The notes under the pieces were generated by a model. It was not told the origin of the DNA and searched no databases. It worked only from the letters and a program-made list of their open reading frames with translations. 64,000 nt of DNA from Imbricaverruca yamaguchii (Eukaryota > Arthropoda > Thecostraca > Neoverrucidae). Below are positions 55,935-64,000 of this stretch, piece after piece (the stretch's first letter is position 1; each line of letters starts with the position of its first letter). Where the stretch lies: contig JAOTOL010001551.1 of assembly GCA_034440575.1 (NCBI GenBank), positions 571,001 to 635,000 of the forward strand. The letters run 5' to 3'. Both the position numbers and the translations under genes were made by a program.

Positions 55935-56345
55935 CACACAGACTGGGGCTGCCGCAGCCTGGGGCTGACACGGACTGGGGCGGCCACAGACTGGGACTGT
56001 CACAGACTGGGGCGGCCATAGACTGGGGCGGCCATAGACTGAGGCTGCCACAGACTGGGGTGGCCACAGACTGGGGCTGCTACAGACTGGGGCTGACACA
56101 GAATGGGGCGGCCATAGACTAGGGCTGCTACAGACTGGGCTGTCACAGACTGGGGCGGCCACAGACTGGGGCGGCCACATACTGCGGCTGCCACAGGCTG
56201 GGGCGACCACAGACTGGGGCTAACACAGACAGAGGCGGCCACAGACTGGGGCGGCCACATACTTGGGCTGCCACATTATGGGGCTGCCACATACTGGGGC
56301 TGTCACAGGCTGGGGCGGCCACAGACTGGGGCTGACAGAAGCTAG
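55935..56345 (+). repeat. 16-bp minisatellite
   Basis: Unit CAGACTGGGGC(T/G)GCCA with frequent GACA and TACA variants, about 25 copies. Confidence 0.94.
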
Positions 56346-57380
56346 GGATACCATAACGATATAGGCTGAGGGTGCTACGGTTTAGGCTGCCAAGAAGAAG
56401 GTGATACAGACTGAAGCTGCCACAGAGGATCTTTCAGTGACGGACTAGTCGGACTAGTATGGAAGATTTCATAAAAGGGACTCATGGGGGCTCTTAAATG
56501 AAGGTACCGATCGTGCCTGCCCTCTCCCCCTCCATAGTGGTCTATTGTTGCCGAAATTGTGCACTAAAATGGCATTTTCTTGAAATCTAAGGATATTTTA
56601 TCATAACAGTATTGTCCTAAACAAACCTTACAACGGTAAGTTTAAATAAAATTCGTTTGTTTTCCAAATCGGAAACACTTTTCAATTCCAGACTCCCTCC
56701 CCGGCCAGGTTTTTGGATTCGATCCGACTACTGACAAACGCGATCATAGGGCGACTGGACACACGTTAAGATCAGAAGGAAATCACACTGACGAGGAAAG
56801 CTCTGGTACCCAGAAGTTCGGCTGCAATGAGAGTGAAGAGCTCAGAAAGGCAGGGACATGCCGTCAGAGGAGTTAGACAGGCGACAGAGATAGCAATAGC
56901 CGCGCACAAATTACGGCTGTGTAAGCAGAAATGACAACGTCGTCCGCTACTGCCTTGGCAAATTGGCGACGGACGTATGGAGATACGTCAATTGATATTT
57001 TTTTATAAAGAGTTCACTCACGCCTAGAGAGGTGATCATCCGGGCGGAATTTAGAGCTCCCCTCTCTTTGCCCGGCCTTCGTTCACACTACCAATTGCGG
57101 GTATCGTGAGACGCAGAGCTTTTGAGACGGATCAGGAGCAGCTAACATGCGAAGGGGCGGTCGGGCGGAGCGGCCGAGAAAATTGGCGGAAGCCAGCTGA
57201 AGAGGCGGCGAGGCTCCATGGCACGCATGGCTGCTGGAGTGTTACGTCGTGAGCACGGAGCCAGCCACCGGGAACCGGCGCAGATATTGCGTCTAGCCAG
57301 GCTGTGTGCCAGTCACGAGATCTTTACTCCACATGCATATGTATTAATGTATATAAATACATGGTGTTATACATATACAT
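56346..57380. other. Unassigned sequence
   Basis: No feature is recognised. Confidence 0.4.
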
Positions 57381-57383
57381 ATA

Positions 57384-57390
57384 TATGTAT

Positions 57391-57466
<76 letters not shown>

Positions 57467-57474
57467 ATGTATCC

Positions 57475-57561
<87 letters not shown>

Positions 57562-57600
57562 TGTATGTATGCATATATATATACATATATATTTCATTAT
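57384..57600. repeat. Compound (TA)n(GT)n(TA)n microsatellite
   Basis: TA runs at 57394-57450 and 57478-57556 separated by a GT run, with ATGTATG edges. Confidence 0.98.
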
Positions 57601-57609
57601 TTATTCAGT

Positions 57610-57671
57610 TTTGTCTTTCTTTCTCTCCCCCTCCCTTTCTCTCTCCCTCTCCCTCTGTCTCTCTTTCTACC

Positions 57672-57739
<68 letters not shown>

Positions 57740-57752
57740 TCTCTCTCTCTAC
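57610..57752. repeat. (TC)n microsatellite
   Basis: C- and T-rich imperfect repeats leading to pure TC at 57677-57735. Confidence 0.97.
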
Positions 57753-58156
57753 TGCGGCTGAGGCTAACGGTACGGTGCCGGTAAATGACAGGAGAGGGCA
57801 CACTGAGTCGCGACCCTCTAACGGCGCACCTGCAGCGCCACACCGGCACACGGAGAGTGGCGTGGGAAGGGCGGCACGAGACGCTGCCCCATTGGTCGGC
57901 CGAGACGCTCGTGCCCTGGACGCCGATCTGATGAGCACTCGAGCCTCTGTGCGCGGCCGTGACCTTTGACCCCCGGCAGCCGGTCAGGCAGGTCAGCACG
58001 ACGGTGGACCGTGCGAGTCAGCGGTGCATCCATGCGCCGGCAGGTCTCTGCCGGCGCGAGCACCGGCCATCTTCTGCTGGTCGTGTCTTGCCTGCGCTGA
58101 CTCGTGCCACGACCTCATTAGGACCGGTTTTACCCGTCGAGTGGCCGCTGCCGTGA
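57753..58156. other. GC-rich unassigned sequence
   Basis: No gene is recognised. Confidence 0.4.
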
Positions 58157-58387
58157 CCTGCTGTGACCCGCCGTGCCCTGTCGTGATCTGTTGTGACCTG
58201 TCGTGCCCTGCTGCGGCCTGCCGTGACCTGTCGTGATCCGCCGTGACTTGGTGTGACCTACCCTGACCTGTCTTGACCTGTCGCGACCTGTTGTGAACTG
58301 TCGTAATCTGCCGTGACTTATTGTGATCTGCACTGATCTGTCTTGACCTGTGTTGACCTGTCGTGACCTGTTGTGACCTGTCATAAC
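58157..58387 (+). repeat. CGTGACCTGT 10-bp minisatellite
   Basis: About 20 copies of (C/T)GTGACCTG(T/C) with C-to-T variants. Confidence 0.95.
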
Positions 58388-58699
58388 TGGGCATTGGCGT
58401 CACGTGTGGGACATCCAGGACCTGATGGAGACATGGAGCCGGGATGCCTTTGTCTGGCCCGTATTTACCTGATGGCGCCCCCAAAGCTGAGAGCAGATGT
58501 CGCAGTTCTAGTGTCCGATAACGTCAGTACAGTTTGATCAATTGGACTCGGTTTTATAGTCGCAGTGGGGCTTTGCCATCAGGAGTCCCACCCTCCACAT
58601 CCTATCACCCCCACCCCATGCCACCTCTGTGAGGCCCAAGGGACAGGTCTGAGTTCCCCGCAGTGTTGTACAAAAGCTTCCCCAGCATCGTCATCATGA
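58388..58699. other. Unassigned sequence
   Basis: Nothing recognised. Confidence 0.4.
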
Positions 58700-59160
58700 T
58701 GGACAATTATGATATGATGACTGCTGTCTGCTAATCCCTTCAGGCTGGCGAAAACAGTGGGACAAACGTGAAAGGAAACAGACATATTTATCATCCATTG
58801 TCACATCTTGTGGTATAACAAGATCAGTTTCTTGCCCAACTACTGCCTTCGCTGGCATGAAGACATAAAGACATAAAATATTAGTGCAACAATGAGCCCC
58901 AAGGGCCCTTCTTGGTTGCACTCTGTACACTGAACCAGTTGCCCACCAAATCTGTCAATCAGCCTCCCTGTAATACTGAAAAGCAAGCCCTCTATTCTTA
59001 TAGTGATTGTCTATGCTGTTTTTAAAGATGTTCAATGTGCTGCTACTGACAATGTTTTCTGGCAGCTGGTGGCTGGTGGCATGTTAGCTGCCAAGTTCGT
59101 TGGAGCTAATTGTAGTGCCACCCCATCCCACGTAGTCAAACTTTACTCGACGAGGCCCTG
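58700..59160 (-). mobile_element. 3' end of a CR1/Jockey-like LINE
   Basis: The minus strand near 59100-58900 reads LPENIVSSSTLNIFKNSIDN then HYKNRGLLFSITG. It matches the C-terminal W-N-x-L-P-x-x-V...F-K-x-x-L-D-x-x-W block that closes ORF2 in CR1- and Jockey-group LINEs. The conserved WNxL tryptophan is lost. Downstream on the minus strand is probable 3' untranslated sequence. Confidence 0.65.
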
Positions 59161-59238
59161 CTGCCATGGTATGTTAAGCGTGATCTTCAATATGTACCGT
59201 TCTGTTTGGTGTGATAAAATGTATGGTGTGTGGGTCGG

Positions 59239-59458
59239 GGGGTCAGCTGACGTCTCCTTGGCCGGGACTGGGGGGGGCGGGGGGGGGGTCAGCTGACGTC
59301 ACGCTGGCCGGGTGTGGGGGCGGAGGTCGGGGGAGGGGTCAGCTGACGTCACGCTGGCCGGGTGTGGGGGCGGAGGTCGGGGAGGGGGTCAGCTGACGTC
59401 ACGCTGGCCGGGTGTGGGGGCGGAGGTCGGGGGGGGGGGGTCAGCTGACGTCACGCTG
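59239..59458 (+). repeat. 50-bp minisatellite carrying CRE palindromes
   Basis: Units begin GTCAGCTGACGTCACGCTGG and continue CCGGGTGTGGGGGCGGAGGT with a G run. TGACGTCA lies at 59294, 59344, 59394 and 59446; the first unit (59239) has TGACGTCT. Each unit also has CAGCTG, an E-box-type palindrome. Confidence 0.93.
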
Positions 59459-59745
59459 GCGCCCGTCACGCGCGCCGCTTCTCACGCCGGGGCGTCCGAG
59501 CTGCCGGTGACGTCACACGCAGCGCTGCAGCCGAGCGGGTCGCTGGGAGTGTCGTCTTGAGTGAGTGACCCGGGGGCACGGCGCGTGCCCGCGGAAGGTC
59601 GACTGACGCCGGGCCTTCGACGCCGGGCCTTCGCCGCCGCCCGCCGCCGCCGCCGCAAACAAAATGGCCGCCGTCTAATTCGACCGCGCAACGCTGGCTG
59701 ACTGAGCAGCCACCGCACGGACAACAGCGTACAGTGACGTAGCCA
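59459..59745. promoter_or_regulatory. CpG island adjoining the CRE array
   Basis: Another TGACGTCA at 59508-59515, then CpG-dense sequence, a (CCG)n run at 59634-59656 and AAAATGGCCGCC (59660-59671), similar to the YY1-type motif found near some animal transcription starts. No exon is recognised. This is the strongest promoter candidate in the window. Confidence 0.45.
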
Positions 59746-60330
59746 GCGGTGGGCCCTCCAACCCCCCCCCCTCCCAGCTGAGAGTCGGGCGGACCCTTCT
59801 CACAACAGCAAACAGTGTTAGCCTGTCAGAACGAGATCGGGCTCTTCAGACCACATGAGACAGCAGGGCGGATAATGGTGGACATTCTCGGCGGTACTTT
59901 GAATTGATAACAGCAGGCCCACGGAGGCTTTCGAGGGTGCTTTCCCACATGATTTCACGTTAAGCTTTTTGGGAGTCTGGTAGGCTTCTGGGGATGCATA
60001 GCTGGGGCGGATGAAAGGGGAGTGGGACACTGGTGCCATGTGCCCCCACAACGCCCACAAATCAACGTTGAACATGTGTCAATGTCGTATGTGTAACCTG
60101 AATCAATGCTGCATTCAATACTTGGTCTAATTGAGATGCTGCACAACTGCTAATATTCCATGTAAGCGGCAACCAAGTTGCACGGGTGCGCAGGAGTAGT
60201 TTTATTGGTGAGGATGTGATATTTGTGGATGCGCTCGTACTCACAAAATGTGGGGCTTTGCCGTTTCAGCTGTCACGAGCGATTCAGGTGCCCACACATT
60301 CTGAGAGATTTTGGTATTTTGACATGTCGT
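59746..60330. other. Unassigned sequence
   Basis: Nothing recognised. Confidence 0.4.
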
Positions 60331-60419
60331 ACTTACTTACTACTTACTTACTTACTTACTACTTACTTACTTCCTACCTACTTACTTACTACTTACTTAC
60401 TTACTACTTACTTACTTAT
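60330..60419 (+). repeat. (ACTT)n microsatellite
   Basis: TTACTTACTTACTACTTAC-type repeats with regular 3-base slips. Confidence 0.95.
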
Positions 60420-60730
60420 GGCCGCAGGTTTATAAGTCCAGTCGCACCTGCGAAATGGGAGACATGGTGCATCAATATGAATGCAACTCTTTTGTTGTGA
60501 GGACGAATGTTCAATGGACCCATAACGTCAAACCCTACGTTCTAGCTTGACGGACGAAAAGCATGCTTCAAGTAATGTGACATTCACTTTGGTACAATAA
60601 ATATAACCGCTACCAAGTAGGTGCAAATAGTACAGCCATTTGTACTACTTGTAGTACAAATAGTACAAATAGCTGTACTTTACAAATCACAAATAAGTAC
60701 GTCAGTTCCAGTATTCTTGATTCTGTAAGA
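60420..60730. other. Unassigned sequence with a compound hairpin
   Basis: ATTTGTACTA-CTTG-TAGTACAAAT (60638-60661) sits inside AGTACAGC (60629) / GCTGTACT (60672-60679), with a duplicated AGTACAAAT on the right arm. Confidence 0.6.
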
Positions 60731-61257
60731 GGAGGAGTATGTGCGTGCCTTGGCAGCGATCTTGCCGTCACCCAGCCGAGTCAGGACAGGGCGGGGCCAG
60801 CCGGAAGCGAGGCTGGAGCAGGCGTGTCCCAAGGTGGAGCGCGCCACCAACAGCCGCCCGCCGCCAAGGTCTTCCTGCGGCGGAAATGGGCGGACCTGAA
60901 TGTCCGCCAGGTGCCACGCCCAGCAGGCGGGGCCGTTCGCGGCTGTTTCCCCACCTCAACCTGCCTCCCCGGATGTGCGCTCTCTGCTGTTGCTGCTGTG
61001 TATGTCATTCGTTGCTGGAGATCCCGGGTGTGTCAGGGAAGGGCGAACCCCTGGTTTGGTACCCTGCTAATGCTGCATTATCATTTTCCTTATTCACGCT
61101 GAAGATATGTCCTGAAGACAGAGACCTGGACCCACTGGTTCGATCATCTCCAGGCTTATATTGTTGTACTTGCTTCGGCATTTGCATTTCTGTAAGTATG
61201 TCCAGTGCTAGGTGCATGCATATCAAAAATATTCACCGTGAAATTTCGAGAAAGATT
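60731..61257. other. Unassigned sequence, GC-rich to 60990
   Basis: The 200-codon plus-strand frame (60739-61341) has a TTGCTGCTGTGT-type run and no conserved motif. Confidence 0.4.
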
Positions 61258-61659
61258 TCACTGGCGCTTTCGTGCCATATTGACGAAAACAGAAAAGGCA
61301 CAAATACATTCAAGTCGGATGTAAGTCCCAGAGAACATTAATGCACATGCCGGCCACAGCTCCTGACAGCACACTCCGCAGGCAGAAGTGCCACAGGACA
61401 ACACTTCCCGGCGCGTATTTATAAACATAAATTTACAAAGCAAGGATTCGTCTAAGGAGCTTCGGCAGGATGGTAGCAGCAAGACAAAAGTTTGAACTCC
61501 GATTGGATTTTCGCTGGACTCGATCCGTTTCGAATGAAGCAAGTGGTGTTTTAATTTCACCATCACTGGTTTTGGGGCATTATTGAGAGAGTGTGGGGCT
61601 AACCGCTGTATTAACATGCGGAACACGTCCCTGTTAGAAGATATTTGAAAAGAAGACAC
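61258..61659 (-). other. 133-codon open frame, possible retroelement ORF1 relic
   Basis: Non-repetitive minus-strand frame. The phrase APKPVMVKLKHHLLHSKRI is loosely like the PRPxxVKFxxxxxRxxIL segment of LINE ORF1-type RNA-binding proteins, but the match is short and neighbouring blocks are not convincing. It could also be chance. No start or promoter evidence. Confidence 0.2.
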
Positions 61660-62160
61660 TACGTCTACATTGTCTGAGACTATTCCCCTGTATATAGTAT
61701 GGCTGATTAGTTCTTAGTACCGATGGTTCGAGTGGCACGATAGCTCCAAAATTCTGCTCTGTTAACCTTAGAACTTAGTGTGTTGTCATATATCAAAAAG
61801 CTGAAAATCAAAACAAGGTGCAAAGTATCCAATTGTAGGACATCTGTGTTGAATTACTCTAACGTTTTCGAAATTTATATATGCTCCAGCAGACCATTGT
61901 CCATGCGGGCAATTAGTTTATTGCGGTTTTGAACGCCTGAAGGTCTCGAGGCTGGATCCTCAGTTGATCTGCTGAGAGTCGGTATGTCAATGAATTCGCT
62001 GGTGGTGCGCCAAGGCTCACTGTTAGCTGGTGAACCAGCCACGCTGCGGTAAACCGTAAAACAGCATAAAAATAAGCAACAAAAACACGACCGAGTCGCC
62101 GATGACAAACAGGCCGTGGCATCTTGACGCAGCTGCGCGTCGTCACTTCCGGCTGTTTCA
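61660..62160. other. Unassigned sequence
   Basis: Nothing recognised. Confidence 0.4.
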
Positions 62161-62165
62161 ATTGC

Positions 62166-62195
62166 GTCGCGGCGGCGGCGGCGGCGGCGGCGCGG
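62166..62195 (+). repeat. (GCG)n run in a CpG-rich stretch
   Basis: About nine GCG triplets, followed by CpG-rich sequence to 62325. Confidence 0.95.
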
Positions 62196-62325
62196 CGACA
62201 CTCGCGGCGCCCGTGTGTCGGCGATTGTGGCGCAGCGGCGGAAACGGCGCGGCACGAGCCGCCTGTCGAGTCGCTAATTAGCCGGCCGGCGGGTTAACGA
62301 GCCGGGCCGCCGACGGCCTGTCCGG

Positions 62326-63010
62326 CACAATGGGCGGCGGAACTCCGGCACAATGGGCGGGGGGAACTCCGGCACAATGGGCGGCGGAACTCCGGCACAA
62401 TGGGCGGCGGAACTCCGGCACAATGGGCGGTGGAACTCCGGCACAATGGGCGGTGGAACTCCGGCACAATGGGCGGCGACACTCCGGCACAATGGGTGGC
62501 GGAACTCCGGCACAATGGGTGGTGGCACTCCGGAGCAATGGTGGTGGAACTCCGGCACAATGGGTGGTGTAACTCCGGCACAATGTGCGGCGGCACTCCC
62601 GCACACTGGGCGGCGACACTCCGCCACAATGGACGGCGGCACTCCGACATGATGGATGGCGACACTCCGGCACAATGGCCTGGGGAACTCCGACACAATG
62701 GTCTGGGCCACACTGGCACAATGATATGGGGTACCCTGGAACACTCCGGTACAATCGGGTGGGGGCACTCAAGCACAATCGGTGGCGGCACTCCGGCACA
62801 ATTGGCTGGGCCACTCCGGTGTAATGGGTGTTAACACTCCGGGGCAATGGCCTAAGGAACTCCGACACGATATCCTGGGGCACTCCGGCACAGTGGTCTG
62901 GGAATTCCGGTACGATGGCTTGTGGCGCTGCGGTGCAATGGTCTAGGTACTTTGGCACAATATTCTGGGACACTTCGGCACAATTGCATGGGCACTCTTT
63001 CGGCACAAAC
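62326..63010 (+). repeat. 23-bp minisatellite grading into a degenerate ~26-bp array
   Basis: Unit GGAACTCCGGCACAATGGGC GGC, nearly perfect to about 62500, then increasingly diverged (ACTCCGACACAATGG, CACTCCGGTACAAT) to about 63010. Minus-strand frames of up to 262 codons (PPPIVPEFRRPLCRS) are artefacts. Confidence 0.94.
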
Positions 63011-63437
63011 GCATGGAGAACTTCGGAAGAAGTCTGAGAGCCTGGACAATTCAAGAACACCTGCAAAACTCGTGGGAAACGGTCGGGGAAACCCAGGAAC
63101 GCCAGGGACAGGAATGAACAGTATTCTGGAGAACTCGGAGCAAAAGCCAGGCAATCTCAGGAACCTTAACCTAAATAACTCCGATACAACGGCTGGGTAC
63201 AAATACAACAGCTGGGTACTCTAGCCAGGGTATGGTGCAGTACACCTGGCACAACACCCTGGTGTTCTCCGATGCGGCAGCTTATGCCTTTAGGGCAAAT
63301 ATTTTAATAATTTCATGGCAGTAAGAGCTTACAAATGAAAACCAAGCAGAAGCGCATGGCAACCAACTCGGACAAAAGTGCGGAACAAAGCACGAATTTA
63401 GGCACGGAGCTATGTGCACGGTGCAGGACTGAAAGTC
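63011..63437. other. Unassigned sequence
   Basis: Nothing recognised. Confidence 0.4.
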
Positions 63438-63715
63438 AGGCACGGAGCTACAGACATGTCACAGAACCCGGAGCCGGGTACGGAGCGACAGACATGTTTA
63501 GAACTAGCCAGGTACGGAGCGACAGACATTTGCAGAACTCGGAGCCGGGTACGGAGCGACAGACATGTTTCAGAACTCGGAGCCGGGCACGGAGCTACAG
63601 ACATGTTGCAGAACTCGGAGCCAGGTACGGAGCGACAGACATGTTGCAGAACTCGGAGCCAGGTACGGAGCGACAGACGTGATGCAGGACTCGGAGCCGG
63701 GCACGCAGTTACGGA
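63438..63715 (+). repeat. 38-bp minisatellite, about 7 copies
   Basis: Units contain CGGAGCCGGGTACGGAGCGA and CAGACATGTTGCAGAACT. Confidence 0.93.
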
Positions 63716-63944
63716 CACGGAGGTACGTTCACGGAGCTAGGTACGGAACTAAGCACTGGACAGGACAGTATCTGGCTCGGCATCGCATAGAACAGATCGC
63801 ACCTGTCATGTCTTGGGTAGTCATGCCTGCCTTTTCCTTCCATAAAAAATGGTGCACATTTCTGATGAGACTCTTTGCCGCCTGTCCACGCAACAGGAGT
63901 GTAATACAGGGGGTACTACAGGGTGGCATGTATCCTACATATGG
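63716..63944. other. Unassigned sequence
   Basis: Nothing recognised. Confidence 0.4.
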
Positions 63945-64000
63945 CGCCCCTCTGGCTGGGAAAAAACGCCACTGCGGAAAGGCTCGAGTGAATCCCCCTC
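63945..64000 (+). repeat. Dispersed CGCCCCTCTGGCTGG repeat (cut by window end)
   Basis: Related to 31690-31880. Only its left part is in the window. Confidence 0.5.

Noticed and set aside
60330..60419. Telomere-like (ACTT)n
   Set aside because: Tetranucleotide microsatellite with slips; no telomeric unit.
62278..63066. 262-codon proline/cysteine-rich frame
   Set aside because: By-product of the 23-bp array on the minus strand.

Overview
This window looks like nuclear DNA of an invertebrate animal, most likely an arthropod and possibly a crustacean. The assignment is tentative and rests on four things. There are tRNA-derived SINEs and CR1/Jockey/I-type LINE remnants. CpG dinucleotides are abundant. 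Microsatellites are dense. Around 2.1-2.8 kb there is a broken copy of a protein type I associate with arthropod genomes. I see no bacterial-style operons, no phage genes and no CRISPR array. No complete host protein gene can be supported. Nearly all the long open frames lie inside tandem arrays or microsatellites and are by-products of the repeat period.

Layout. 0-4.5 kb: a large inverted repeat (arms about 435-1133 and 3712-4400) flanks a hairpin and a frameshifted coding remnant. The left arm carries a strikingly homopolymer-smeared copy. 4.5-10 kb: a CA microsatellite, G/C/A runs, and minisatellites with 30-bp and 16-bp units. 10-13.2 kb: a young SINE with perfect target-site duplications, then several GC-rich minisatellites. 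13.9-16.9 kb: a 3-kb satellite of 24-bp units, about 125 copies. 17-24 kb: a SINE, a CA microsatellite, GC-rich islands and a CTTCCGTGAG-type array. 24.2-26.3 kb: the 3' end of an I/Jockey-group LINE sitting between copies of a 61-bp repeat, then a possible zinc-finger exon. 27.8-29 kb: arrays of 19-bp and 34-bp units. 29.8-36 kb: SINEs, two LINE remnants, a 43-bp array and TA/GA microsatellites. 38-42.8 kb: two SINEs, an inverted-repeat-bounded 1-kb segment, an approximately 16-bp array, GA/CA microsatellites and a CpG-rich island. 43-50 kb: mostly unassigned sequence with an RT fragment, a SINE fragment and several perfect hairpins. 50.6-56.4 kb: an almost unbroken series of minisatellites (44, 30, 26, 20, 33 and 16 bp) with two tRNA-Lys-like SINEs. 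57-64 kb: TA/TC microsatellites, a LINE 3' end, a CRE-bearing 50-bp array in a CpG island, and arrays of 23 bp and 38 bp.

Nothing here works as a pathway. The useful biology is in the repeats. Several tRNA-derived SINEs with different heads share one internal core. Variation in the largest satellites is concentrated at CpG sites, as expected from germline methylation. One satellite carries a hairpin in each unit. Two CpG islands contain clusters of full cAMP-response-element palindromes and are the best places to look for promoters. All family calls are by eye; no database search was run.
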